64,000 nucleotides of DNA from Nitrospirota bacterium (GTDB taxonomy: Bacteria > Nitrospirota > JACRHJ01), in contig JACRHJ010000060.1 in assembly GCA_016212105.1 (NCBI GenBank), forward strand, positions 1 through 64,000, in the 5' to 3' direction. Positions 41,898 to 49,940 of this stretch are shown here, one piece after another. The first letter of the stretch is position 1; each line of letters begins with the position of its first letter. The notes under the pieces were generated by a model, which saw nothing but the letters and a program-made list of their open reading frames with translations, was not told the DNA's origin and did no database searches. A program made the translations under genes and the position numbers.

Positions 41898-43694
41898 ATG
41901 CACGAGGGCCTGCCCCATCCTATGCGAAACAGGCTGATCACAAAGATTGTCCTCTCCTACCTGGCGCTCGTGGCGGTGGCCGCGCCTGTCCTGTGGTTAT
42001 TCCTCTTCGGCACGATCAAAGGCAACTTCGTCGACAGGCTCGCCGACAACCTGAACACGCAGGCGACGCTCATAGCGAAGGAACTCCCGCCGCTCACGGA
42101 CGAGGCGCGTCTCGACGGGCTCGCGGGTAACTACAAGGGCCTGACGGGGGCGCGCGTGACCATCATATCCGCCGACGGCAGGGTGCTCGGCGACTCAAAC
42201 GACGACTCGTCGAGGATGGAGAACCACCTGGACAGGCCTGAGGTCGTGGAGGCCGGACGGAGCGGGTGGGGGAGCGCAGTCCGCTACAGCCACACGCTGA
42301 AGATAGACATGCTCTATGTCGCCGTGTCGGTCAAGGAGATGGGGCCGGGCGGGTTTGTCAGGCTGTCGATGCCGCTCAACTACGTCGAGGAGGCCATGAC
42401 CAGCATCACGAAGAGGGTGCTCGCGGGCGCGCTGGTAATCTTCCTGGCGTCGGTCGCGCTCGGCGTGGTGCTGTCCAGGCGCATCGCGCGCAGGGTGGAC
42501 GGTATGGTGGAGTTCACCAGGCAGGTCGCGTCCGGCGACTTCTCGAGCCGGCTCCGTGTAGACGACCAGGACGAGCTCGGCGTGCTCGCGTCCAACCTGA
42601 ACGGCATGGCGGTACAACTTAGCGACAAGATCGACGCGATAACCCGGGAGAAGGCTACGTTGGAGGCAGTCCTCGGCGGCATGGTCGAGGGCGTGCTCGT
42701 CACCGACCGCGACCAGAGGGTCATCGTGGCCAACAGGCGCCTCCGGGAGACGTTCGGGCTGAACAAGGAAGACACCCTTAACCGTCCGTTCCTGGAGGTA
42801 ATCCGTAACAGCAAACTTTCAGACCTGGTCCGCCTCGCGCACGATAAGAGAGAGCTGGTCACGGGAGAGGTGGAAGTCCAGTACCCGGAACCGCTGAGCT
42901 TCATGGCGGGCTGCGTCCCGCTCATGATGGGGGAGTCGTTCGCGGGAGTCGTCCTTGTGCTCCATGACGTGACCCGGCTCAAGGCGCTGGAGACGGCAAG
43001 GCGCGACTTCGTGGCGAACGTCACGCACGAGCTGAAGACGCCGATATCCGCCATACAGGGTTTCGCAGAGACGCTCCTCGCAGGAGCGCTCGACGAGAAG
43101 GAGAACGCCCGCCGGTTTCTCGGTATAATCGAGGCGAACTCGAAAAGGCTGTCAAGGCTCATAGAGGACCTGCTTACCATATCGAAGATAGAACTCGGCG
43201 AGGTGCGGCTCCAGATGCGGCCGGTATCGCTCGGCAACGTCGGCGCGGAGGTTGCGGCGCTGCTCGGGCCGAGGATAGCCGAGAAGGGGATAAGGCTCGA
43301 CGTTTCCATACCGGAGGACATGCCGAGGGTGATGGCCGACAGGGACCGGCTGTACCAGGTAATACTGAACGTTCTGGACAACGCCGTGAAGTATACCCCC
43401 GTCGGGGGGACGGTGACCGTGTCCGCATGCGTCGAGGCCGGTCAGCCGGACATGGTCGAGCTGTTGGTCGCCGACTCCGGGCCGGGCATACCGCCTGACG
43501 TACTCCCGAGGCTCGGCGAGAGGTTCCTCCGCGTCGACCCCGCGCGCTCCCGCGAGCTTGGCGGGACCGGCCTGGGGCTCGCCATAGTAAAACACCTGAT
43601 GAAGGCCCACGGCGGGACGTTCGAGATGGACAACGCGCCGCGAAAGGGGGCGGTCGTCAAGCTTGGCTTCAGGGCGGCCCGCGATAAATCGTAA
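41898..43694 (+). CDS. phoR: Phosphate regulon sensor histidine kinase PhoR
   Basis: 598 residues: TM1 (about 13-36), a periplasmic domain of about 130 residues, TM2 (about 170-190), HAMP (RRIARRVDGMVEFTRQVASGD), PAS (LEAVLGGMVEGVLVTDRDQR), HisKA with His377 in FVANVTHELKTPI, and HATPase_c with NVLDNAVKYTP, ADSGPGIPPDV and GGTGLGLAIVKHLM. Its long periplasmic loop is larger than in E. coli PhoR, so the PstSCAB-PhoU route may not be its only input (inference). The start is uncertain: ATG 41898 or 41922. Partner of the phoB gene directly upstream. Confidence 0.93.
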   Translation: MHEGLPHPMRNRLITKIVLSYLALVAVAAPVLWLFLFGTIKGNFVDRLADNLNTQATLIAKELPPLTDEARLDGLAGNYKGLTGARVTIISADGRVLGDSNDDSSRMENHLDRPEVVEAGRSGWGSAVRYSHTLKIDMLYVAVSVKEMGPGGFVRLSMPLNYVEEAMTSITKRVLAGALVIFLASVALGVVLSRRIARRVDGMVEFTRQVASGDFSSRLRVDDQDELGVLASNLNGMAVQLSDKIDAITREKATLEAVLGGMVEGVLVTDRDQRVIVANRRLRETFGLNKEDTLNRPFLEVIRNSKLSDLVRLAHDKRELVTGEVEVQYPEPLSFMAGCVPLMMGESFAGVVLVLHDVTRLKALETARRDFVANVTHELKTPISAIQGFAETLLAGALDEKENARRFLGIIEANSKRLSRLIEDLLTISKIELGEVRLQMRPVSLGNVGAEVAALLGPRIAEKGIRLDVSIPEDMPRVMADRDRLYQVILNVLDNAVKYTPVGGTVTVSACVEAGQPDMVELLVADSGPGIPPDVLPRLGERFLRVDPARSRELGGTGLGLAIVKHLMKAHGGTFEMDNAPRKGAVVKLGFRAARDKS

Positions 43695-43728
43695 ACAGAT
43701 ATTCTCCCGTCCGGCACCCGCAACAAAT

Positions 43729-43773
43729 TCTTAACCCGTCTGTAATAATCCTGTAACCTCCCCGTGCTTTAAT
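43729..43773 (+). promoter_or_regulatory. Pho-box array 1 with -10 element
   Basis: Heptamers TCTTAAC (43729), CTGTAAT (43740) and CTGTAAC (43751) are spaced 11 bp apart; the last two form a classic 18-bp Pho box. Exactly 10 bp later is TTTAAT (43768-43773). No coding gene begins within 190 bp, but a hairpin ends the stretch at 43872. Confidence 0.82.
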
Positions 43774-43779
43774 ACCCAT

Positions 43780-43880
43780 CGACGGCATTTACTTCCTTTC
43801 GTACCCTGCCAGGAAAGACGGGAAGAAAAACTGGTTGCCCGCGCCGGCGATGCCTCATCCCGCCGGCGCGGGATTTCATT
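43780..43880 (+). ncRNA. Candidate Pho-regulated small RNA
   Basis: The predicted start is about 43780, from Pho array 1. The end is a perfect 12-bp hairpin, CCCGCGCCGGCG (43838-43849) with CGCCGGCGCGGG (43861-43872), followed by ATTTCATT. The ~95-nt unit has no credible open reading frame. The tail is only moderately T-rich, and the hairpin could simply terminate phoR, so this is a hypothesis based on promoter plus terminator geometry. Confidence 0.4.
43838..43872 (+). terminator. Perfect 12-bp GC hairpin downstream of phoR
   Basis: Twelve base pairs, an 11-nt loop (ATGCCTCATCC), then ATTTCATT. It isolates phoBR and Pho array 1 from Pho array 2, which starts at 43877. Confidence 0.65.
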
Positions 43881-43932
43881 AACGAAATCGTAACGCCTCC
43901 GTAATGACCGTGTAACATTCCCGTGGTATAAA
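43877..43932 (+). promoter_or_regulatory. Pho-box array 2 with -10 element
   Basis: Four heptamers at exact 11-bp steps: CATTAAC (43877), TCGTAAC (43888), CCGTAAT (43899), GTGTAAC (43910). Ten bp after the last is TATAAA (43927-43932). It drives the three Cys mini-protein genes. Confidence 0.85.
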
Positions 43933-43971
43933 AGGGACGATGGAAGGCAACATGAACAACGGAGGTCGGAG

Positions 43972-44181
43972 ATGAGGTGTCCTAACCTGATGGTCGCGGA
44001 TGCGCCGAGGTGCGTGACGGTGGACGATTCTTACAGGCCGAGCTATTTTCAGCAGAGGGAATACTGCGGCGGACGTTACGCAATATGCCCGTTCTATATG
44101 GGGTTCCAGAAAATACAGGCGCGATACATGGGCTCCTCAAGGACGCTGACGCTCGAAAACGCGTTCGCGCAGAGGGTTTGA
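43972..44181 (+). CDS. Four-cysteine mini-protein 1 (MRCP family)
   Basis: 69 residues, cytosolic, no signal peptide. It starts MRCPNL and has cysteines at 3, 14, 32 and 39, the last in AICPFY. GGAGG lies 6 nt upstream. A 7-codon open frame (43952-43975) ends with its stop overlapping this ATG and could couple translation. It is the first of three tandem paralogues behind Pho array 2. The conserved Cys spacing suggests a metal or Fe-S site. I do not recognise a named family. Confidence 0.75.
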   Translation: MRCPNLMVADAPRCVTVDDSYRPSYFQQREYCGGRYAICPFYMGFQKIQARYMGSSRTLTLENAFAQRV

Positions 44182-44184
44182 ATC

Positions 44185-44385
44185 ATGAGATGCCCGCACC
44201 TCGTTATGCTCGACAAGTTCTTCTGCGCGTCCGGCGGGGCGCTTGAGCGGAGGAAAAAGGACGAAAGGCGCGAGTTCTGTTCCGGCGCCTCGTATACTGG
44301 ATGCAGTCATATACACGAGCACGCCGGGCGACAGCTCGGCAGGCTGCACGCGTCGCTGACATGCGGCGAAAGGAGGATGTCATGA
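44185..44385 (+). CDS. Four-cysteine mini-protein 2 (MRCP family)
   Basis: 66 residues, start MRCPHL, cysteines at 3, 14, 32 and 40 plus an extra one near the C-terminus (LTCGERRMS). Spacing C3-x10-C14-x17-C32-x7-C40 matches its neighbours. The central part is strongly charged (ERRKKDERREF). It begins 3 bp after mini-protein 1, and its stop overlaps the next start (ATGA), so the three are translated as a coupled set. Confidence 0.75.
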   Translation: MRCPHLVMLDKFFCASGGALERRKKDERREFCSGASYTGCSHIHEHAGRQLGRLHASLTCGERRMS

Positions 44386-44555
44386 GGTGCCCGTTCCTGA
44401 TGAGTTATGAGAGGGATATGTGCGTGTCGGACGAGATGTCTATAATACCCAGCGGCAAGCACAGGGAGAACTTCTGCGAGACCGGATCGCACTGGGCATG
44501 CCCGATGAAGAAGTCGTTCTCGACGATTGCCGACGAGTTCTCATACGCTTTATAG
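44382..44555 (+). CDS. Four-cysteine mini-protein 3 (MRCP family)
   Basis: 57 residues, start MRCPFL, cysteines at 3, 14, 32 and 40 in NFCETGSHWACPMKK. AGGAGG lies 5 nt before the ATG at 44382, which overlaps the previous stop by 4 bp. It is the shortest paralogue, with the same four-Cys frame. A weak terminator follows at 44557-44580. Function unknown; the operon position implies phosphate-starvation expression. Confidence 0.75.
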   Translation: MRCPFLMSYERDMCVSDEMSIIPSGKHRENFCETGSHWACPMKKSFSTIADEFSYAL

Positions 44556-44556
44556 G

Positions 44557-44580
44557 CCCGGAGACTGTCCGGGATTATTT
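44557..44580 (+). terminator. Weak terminator after the Cys mini-protein operon
   Basis: CCCGGA (44557-44562), loop GACTG, TCCGGG (44568-44573), followed by ATTATTT. The stem is short, so read-through into the porin gene is possible. Confidence 0.5.
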
Positions 44581-44624
44581 CTGGAAAGGAGGTGTCCGCA
44601 GGCTTCACGGGCTTTTTAACGGAC

Positions 44625-44669
44625 TCTTAACAAAGTTGTAACAATTCTGTAACAATCAAGTGTTACATT
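44625..44669 (+). promoter_or_regulatory. Pho-box array 3 with -10 element
   Basis: TCTTAAC (44625), TTGTAAC (44636) and CTGTAAC (44647) at 11-bp steps; ten bp later TACATT (44664-44669). The start near 44676 gives a ~22-nt leader with AAAGGA before the porin ATG. Confidence 0.85.
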
Positions 44670-44697
44670 CACACGGTTCGACCGAAAGGAGCCATTG

Positions 44698-46071
44698 ATG
44701 TCAAGGATAACGACAGCGGTACTGGCGGGGCTGATGCTCATGATGAGCGCGGTGCCAGGCTTTTGCGACGAGGGCGGGATGACGCTCTACCAGGACTCCG
44801 AGACCGGCCAGCTCTTCACGAAGCCCGCCGACGGCAGGGTCGCGGTGGACCCGGTCAGCGACCTCAAGCTGCCGGAGACCGCGCTCGGCGCGCTGTACGA
44901 GGACGAGGAAGGCGCGGTATTCTCCAAGCCCGGCGAGGGCAGGACTCTGGTGGCGATGGCCTCTTCCGCCGAGCCGGCCGCCCCGGAGCCGCTCAACAAG
45001 GACGAAGTCACGTCCCTCCTTCCCGAGTGGGTGCAGCAGACGAAGATAGGCGGAGACCTGAGGCTCAGGTACCAGTACGAGGACAGGCACAAGAACACCA
45101 CCTCCCACCCCAGGCAGAGGGCCCGTTTCCGCGCGAGGCTCGGCATAGAGTCCAAGCCGCTGAAGACAGTGAAGCTGAACCTCGGTTTCGCGAGCGGGAA
45201 CAGCGACGACAACCGTTCCACCAACCAGACGTTCGACAAAAACTTCTCGAAGAGGGCGCTCTGGATTGACTACGCCTACGCGACCTTCACCCCGAACGAC
45301 TACATCCAGCTTGTCGGCGGCCGCATGAAGAACCAGATATGGACCGTCAAGGACATGGTCTGGGACTCAGACATCAACCCCGAGGGCGGCGCGGTCATAC
45401 TGACCTACCCGAACAGCTCGCGGTTCGAGCCGTTCATGAATTCGGTCCTGTATGTGCAGGACGAGAGGTCCGGCGCGTCCCAGCTGAGCACGCGCGACCC
45501 GTTCATGTACGCCTTCCAGCCCGGCGTGAACATCGACTTCTCGCCTGACATGAAGGCCAAGGTCGCCGGCATATACTACGGCTTCGACAGCAACCGCGGC
45601 ACGGCCCCGCTCGCGCACTCCGCCGGCACGAACACGCTCAAGGGCGGCCTGCTCAAGTACGACTACGCCTCTGTAGGCGCGACCGCACAGGTTGACATAA
45701 AGTACCCGATACCGGGCCTTGACTTCCTCCATTACGCGGGCATCTACGGCGACTATATCAACAACCTCGAGGTCTCGACACTCGGCAGCGGCTGGATGGC
45801 GGGCATCAAGCTCGGCGAAGAGAAGGTCAAGGAGTCCGGCCAGTGGCAGTTCGCATACAACTACAGAAGCCTCGGCAGGGACGCCTTCCTCGACTCCTAC
45901 CCCGACTCTGACGCCATGGGCGGCGCGACGAACATCAGGGCCAGCGAGTTCGAGCTCGCGTACGGCCTCATGAAGAACGTAACCCTGAACCTCGACTACT
46001 ACATGACGAGGGATATAACCACCAACCTGGACGAGGACCTGTTCCAGGCCGATGTGAACTTCACCTTCTAA
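44698..46071 (+). CDS. Pho-regulated outer-membrane porin
   Basis: 457 residues with a signal peptide (cleavage near GFC-DE) and an N-terminal region of about 90 residues with two similar motifs (TLYQDSETGQLFTKPADGR and ALYEDEEGAVFSKPGEGR). A predicted beta-barrel begins at KIGGDLRLRYQYEDRH and ends DLFQADVNFTF with a C-terminal Phe. It resembles putative porins rather than clearly OprP/OprO. Expression from Pho array 3 and position before pstS imply phosphate or phosphate-ester uptake (inference). ATG 44698 is preferred over the TTG just before it. Confidence 0.85.
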   Translation: MSRITTAVLAGLMLMMSAVPGFCDEGGMTLYQDSETGQLFTKPADGRVAVDPVSDLKLPETALGALYEDEEGAVFSKPGEGRTLVAMASSAEPAAPEPLNKDEVTSLLPEWVQQTKIGGDLRLRYQYEDRHKNTTSHPRQRARFRARLGIESKPLKTVKLNLGFASGNSDDNRSTNQTFDKNFSKRALWIDYAYATFTPNDYIQLVGGRMKNQIWTVKDMVWDSDINPEGGAVILTYPNSSRFEPFMNSVLYVQDERSGASQLSTRDPFMYAFQPGVNIDFSPDMKAKVAGIYYGFDSNRGTAPLAHSAGTNTLKGGLLKYDYASVGATAQVDIKYPIPGLDFLHYAGIYGDYINNLEVSTLGSGWMAGIKLGEEKVKESGQWQFAYNYRSLGRDAFLDSYPDSDAMGGATNIRASEFELAYGLMKNVTLNLDYYMTRDITTNLDEDLFQADVNFTF

Positions 46072-46139
46072 GCCTGAAAAGGCTTTACCGGGACGGTTGT
46101 TTGCGGTATACTTTGCTTCGACAATACATGGAGGACTGC

Positions 46140-47138
46140 ATGAAAAAAGTTCTGCTACTTGCCCTGACCGTCCTGGCGCTCACCGCGGGCGCGGCACAGG
46201 CCGGTATTACACTTAACGGCGCGGGCGCGACATTCCCTTACCCGCTCTACTCCAAGTGGTTCTATAACTACGAGAAGCAGACCGGCACGAGGGTGAACTA
46301 CCAGTCCATAGGAAGCGGCGGCGGCATCAGCCAGGTCAAGGCCGGTACGGTCGACTTCGGCGCGAGCGATGCGCCGCTCAAGGCCAAGGAACTCAGGGAG
46401 GCGAACCTCTTCCAGTTCCCGATGGTAGCCGGAGCGGTCGCGGTGGTCTACAACCTTCCCGGCGTCGGCAGCGGCCTCAAGCTCAAGTCTCAGACCGTGG
46501 CCGACATATACCTCGGCAAGATAAAGAAGTGGAACGACCCGGCGATAGTCAAGGACAACCCCGGCGTGAACCTTTCGGCGATGCCCATAATAGTAGCGCA
46601 CCGCTCGGACGGCTCCGGCACGACCAATATCTTCACCTGGTACCTCGAGGACGTCAGCTCCCAGTGGAAGCTCGAGGTCGGCTCCGGCAAGGCGGTTAAG
46701 TGGCCCGTCGGCATAGGCGGCAAGGGCAACGAGGGCGTCGCGGGCGTCGTGAGGCAGACCAAGGGCGCGATCGGCTATGTCGAACTTGCCTATGCCACCG
46801 AGAACAAGATAACCTATGCGACGCTCGGTAACAGGGACGGCGGCTTCGTGGCCCCCTCCACCGAGGGCTGCATTGCCGCCGCCGCAAGCGCCAAGGTCCC
46901 GGACGACTACTACGCCAGGTTCACATACGCCCCCGGCAAGGACTCCTACCCCATCTCCGGGTTCACCTATCTGCTTGTACCCAGGAACCTCGAACCCTCG
47001 AACATGAAGGCGTTCGCCGGCCTGGTGGGATGGGCGTTCGAAAAGGGCGACAAGGACGCGAAGGCACTGCACTACGTCCCCATCCCGGACAAGCTCAAGG
47101 ACAGGATAAAGGCCGACCTCAAGAAGCTCGCGAAGTAA
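46140..47138 (+). CDS. pstS: Phosphate ABC transporter substrate-binding protein PstS
   Basis: Periplasmic phosphate-binding protein, 332 residues. The signal peptide is MKKVLLLALTVLALTAGAAQA. Then come the PstS hallmarks GITLNGAGATFPYPLYSKWF, IGSGGGISQVKAGTVDFGASDAPL, AHRSDGSGTTNIFTWYL (phosphate ligands) and GNEGVAGVVRQTKGAIGYVELAYA. GGAGG is 5 nt before ATG 46140; upstream in-frame codons were ignored. It follows the porin by 68 bp with only a short AAGCCT/AGGCTT hairpin between, so it may be co-transcribed from Pho array 3. Confidence 0.97.
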   Translation: MKKVLLLALTVLALTAGAAQAGITLNGAGATFPYPLYSKWFYNYEKQTGTRVNYQSIGSGGGISQVKAGTVDFGASDAPLKAKELREANLFQFPMVAGAVAVVYNLPGVGSGLKLKSQTVADIYLGKIKKWNDPAIVKDNPGVNLSAMPIIVAHRSDGSGTTNIFTWYLEDVSSQWKLEVGSGKAVKWPVGIGGKGNEGVAGVVRQTKGAIGYVELAYATENKITYATLGNRDGGFVAPSTEGCIAAAASAKVPDDYYARFTYAPGKDSYPISGFTYLLVPRNLEPSNMKAFAGLVGWAFEKGDKDAKALHYVPIPDKLKDRIKADLKKLAK

Positions 47139-47145
47139 GGAGAAG

Positions 47146-48087
47146 ATGGCCGGCTCAATAAAAAGAAGCGGGAAGTTCGACATCGAGAGGGCGTTTCGGG
47201 GCGGCACCGCCGCCCTCGCCCTCTCGGTGCTCGTCCTCGGCGCGATAATCGTTTATGAACTGTTCAGCTCGTCCGGCCCGGCGTTCGACAGGTTCGGCTT
47301 CGGCTTTATTACTTCCAGGGACTGGGACCCCGTCTCGGAGCTGTACGGCGCGCTCCCGTTCATCTGGGGCACGTTCTACACGTCGATACTCGCGCTCGTC
47401 ATAGCCCTCCCGCTCAGCCTCGGCATAGCGGTATTCCTGACGGAGCTTGCGCCTGTCTGGCTGCGCGGGCCAATCGGGTTCATGGTCGAGCTGCTTGCGG
47501 CGATACCGTCGCTCGTCTACGGCCTCTGGGGGCTCTTCGTCCTCGCCCCCATCATGCAGGAACACATACAGCCCTTCCTCGCGCAGTATGACTACCTGCC
47601 GTTCTTCAAGGGTTACCCGCTCGGGCTTGGCATAATGACCGCGAGCGTCATCGTGGCCATCATGATACTCCCTACCATATCCTCCATATCACGCGAGGTG
47701 ATGTACACCGTCCCGGAAACCCAGCGTGAAGGAGGCCTCGCCCTCGGTATGACACGCTGGGAGGTCGTATCGAAGGTCGTCATACCGTACAGCAGGTCGG
47801 GCATCCTCGGCGGCGTGATACTCGGGTTCGGACGCGCACTCGGCGAGACGATGGCCGTGACGATGGTCATAGGCAACACACCGCAGATTACCATGTCTCT
47901 CTTCGACCCCGGATATACCATCGCGAGCGTCCTCGCCAACGAGTTCGCGGAGGCGACAGAGAAGGTGCACCTCTCGGTTCTGGTCGAGCTGGGTCTGATA
48001 CTCTTCGTCATAAGCATACTGATGAACTCGGCCGCCAAGCTGCTTCTCTGGCGGATGAACCGGTACGGTTCGGGGAGCGGGTCGTGA
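47146..48087 (+). CDS. pstC: Phosphate ABC transporter permease PstC
   Basis: 313-residue inner-membrane permease with about six helices. Family features include FDRFGFGFITSRDWDPVSELYG in the first periplasmic loop, ELLAAIPSLVYGLWG, the EAA-loop equivalent QREGGLALGMTRWEVVSKVVIP and GRALGETMAVTMVIGN. AAGGAG overlaps the pstS stop. Its end overlaps pstA by 4 bp. Confidence 0.96.
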   Translation: MAGSIKRSGKFDIERAFRGGTAALALSVLVLGAIIVYELFSSSGPAFDRFGFGFITSRDWDPVSELYGALPFIWGTFYTSILALVIALPLSLGIAVFLTELAPVWLRGPIGFMVELLAAIPSLVYGLWGLFVLAPIMQEHIQPFLAQYDYLPFFKGYPLGLGIMTASVIVAIMILPTISSISREVMYTVPETQREGGLALGMTRWEVVSKVVIPYSRSGILGGVILGFGRALGETMAVTMVIGNTPQITMSLFDPGYTIASVLANEFAEATEKVHLSVLVELGLILFVISILMNSAAKLLLWRMNRYGSGSGS

Positions 48088-48935
48088 ACGGCGGCGGGCT
48101 CGGATACGGAAGGCGCAAGCTCACCGGACACGTCATGATGGCGGGGTCGCTGGTCGCGGCATGCATCGCAGTGGCGCTGCTCTTCTGGATTATCGGGTAT
48201 GTATTCATAAAGGGCATACACGGCATCAACCTCGACTTCTTCACGGAACTCCCGACCCCGGTCGGCGTGGAGGGCGGCGGACTCGCCAATGCCATAGTCG
48301 GGAGCATAATCGTCGTCGGCATGGCCGCGCTCATGGCGGTGCCGGTCGGCGTCGCCGCCGCGGTGTACCTTTCCGAGTACGGGCGCGGGCTGTTCGCGAG
48401 TTCGGTGCGGTTCGTGGCGGACGTCCTCGCGGGCGTACCGGCAATCGTCGCGGGCATTGTCGCGTACGCGCTGGTCGTATCGCGTATGGGGAGGTTCTCG
48501 GCATTCTCCGGCTCGGTCGCGCTCGCCATACTCATGCTGCCCATCATCATCCGCTCGTCCGAGGAGATATTCAAGACCGTCCCGAACACGCTCCGGGAGG
48601 CGTCGCTCGCCCTCGGCATACCGCGCTGGAGGACCGTCATCAAGGTCGTCTTGAGGACGGCGAGCGGAGGCCTCGTGACCGGCATAATGCTTGCTGTGGC
48701 GAGGGTGGGCGGGGAGGCCGCCCCGCTTCTGTTCACCGCTTTCTCGAACTCTTTCTGGAGCCTGAGGCCGGACCAGCCGATGGCGACGCTGCCTGTCCAG
48801 CTGTTCAACTACGCCATATCGCCGTATGACGACTGGCACGAGAAGGCGTGGGCAGCCGCGCTTGTCCTGATATTCATGGTGCTTATGCTTAACATCGCGG
48901 CGAAGATGTACGCTCACAGGAGGCCTGGCCGCTGA
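48084..48935 (+). CDS. pstA: Phosphate ABC transporter permease PstA
   Basis: 283 residues, about six helices. It has [45 protein letters not shown], the EAA loop [21 protein letters not shown] and [18 protein letters not shown], all typical of PstA. The start is a GTG overlapping the pstC stop (GTGA), implying coupled translation. Confidence 0.96.
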   Translation: MNGGGLGYGRRKLTGHVMMAGSLVAACIAVALLFWIIGYVFIKGIHGINLDFFTELPTPVGVEGGGLANAIVGSIIVVGMAALMAVPVGVAAAVYLSEYGRGLFASSVRFVADVLAGVPAIVAGIVAYALVVSRMGRFSAFSGSVALAILMLPIIIRSSEEIFKTVPNTLREASLALGIPRWRTVIKVVLRTASGGLVTGIMLAVARVGGEAAPLLFTAFSNSFWSLRPDQPMATLPVQLFNYAISPYDDWHEKAWAAALVLIFMVLMLNIAAKMYAHRRPGR

Positions 48936-48948
48936 GAGGACCTATGGC

Positions 48949-49707
48949 ATGACCGACAAACTGAAGGTTGAGGCGCTGAGCGCCTGGTTCGGGAACAACC
49001 CCGCGCTATACGACATAAACATCGCAATGCCCGAGAAGTCCGTGACAGCGATAATCGGGCCTTCGGGGTGCGGGAAGTCCACGTTTGTCAGGTGCCTGAA
49101 CCGCCTGCACGAGGAAGTCCCCGGTGCGTCGTCCAGGGGCATCGTTCTGCTGGACGGGGAGGACGTATACAGCCCGGGCGTGGACCCCGTGCTTCTCAGG
49201 CGGCGGATGGGCATGATATTCCAGAAGCCGAACCCGTTCCCGACGATGTCCATCGCGCAGAACGTCGTCGCGGGCATCCTGCTCGAACGCAGGATGAGTA
49301 AGTCCGAGGTAGAGGAGTCCGCCGAGAAGTACCTTAAGCTCGCCGCGCTCTGGGACGAGGTGAAGGACAAGCTGCACAAGCCCGGCATGAGCCTCTCCGG
49401 AGGACAGCAGCAGAGGCTCTGCATCGCCCGCGCCCTCGCCGTCGAGCCGGAGGTCCTGCTCGCGGACGAGCCCGCGTCCGCGCTCGACCCCATATCCACC
49501 GCGAAGGTCGAGGAACTGTTCATGGACCTGAAGGAGCGCTACACCATAATCGTCGTGACGCACAACATGCAGCAGGCCGCGAGGATCTCGGACAAGACAG
49601 CGTTCTTCCTTACCGGCAAGCTGGTCGAGTACGACGCGACAGCGAAGATATTCACTAACCCGTCCCGTAAGGAGACGGAGGACTACGTTACGGGAAGGTT
49701 CGGGTAA
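48949..49707 (+). CDS. pstB: Phosphate ABC transporter ATP-binding protein PstB
   Basis: 252-residue ATPase. Walker A is [16 protein letters not shown], the Q-loop is IFQKPNPFP, the signature is [15 protein letters not shown], Walker B is [13 protein letters not shown] and the switch His is in VVTHNMQQA. Length and motifs are exactly PstB-like. GAGAGGA lies 8 nt upstream. Fourth gene of pstSCAB. Confidence 0.97.
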   Translation: MTDKLKVEALSAWFGNNPALYDINIAMPEKSVTAIIGPSGCGKSTFVRCLNRLHEEVPGASSRGIVLLDGEDVYSPGVDPVLLRRRMGMIFQKPNPFPTMSIAQNVVAGILLERRMSKSEVEESAEKYLKLAALWDEVKDKLHKPGMSLSGGQQQRLCIARALAVEPEVLLADEPASALDPISTAKVEELFMDLKERYTIIVVTHNMQQAARISDKTAFFLTGKLVEYDATAKIFTNPSRKETEDYVTGRFG

Positions 49708-49910
49708 GGTAGAGACGCCCCCAGCCCCCCTGCCCCCCTCCCCCCCCAGGTGGGGAGGGGGAAGAAATTGTAGGGTGGGCTGCGCCCACCGATTCTACTG
49801 CCCGATTCATCGGGCGCATTTGTAGGGCGCGACGCCCCCGGCGCGCCGGGGGTGAGGTAATAACGCCCCCTGCCCCCTCTTAAACCAAGAGGGGGACATT
49901 AGATATACCG
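49708..49910. repeat. Patch of intergenic repeats between pstB and phoU
   Basis: C-rich strings (CCCCCTCCCCCCCAGGTGGGGAGGGGG) form a hairpin. They are followed by TAGGGTGGGCTGCGCCCACC (49771-49790) and the palindrome GCCCGATTCATCGGGC (49800-49815), both present in inverted orientation at 54475-54527. Another GC palindrome (about 49830-49850) and CCCCTCTTAAACCAAGAGGGGG follow. Confidence 0.7.
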
Positions 49911-49940
49911 TGCAATACCAACGTTGCATAAGGAGACCAC

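Noticed and set aside
44698-46071. Clear OprP/OprO phosphate-selective porin assignment
   Set aside because: Pho control is convincing, but the sequence reads as a general putative porin with an unusual N-terminal duplicated motif; the Lys/Arg ladder of OprP could not be confirmed by eye.
46072-46139. Separate Pho promoter for pstS
   Set aside because: No phased heptamers. A TTTACC-N17-TATACT arrangement (46084-46112) exists but is weak, so transcription from the porin promoter is the simpler reading.
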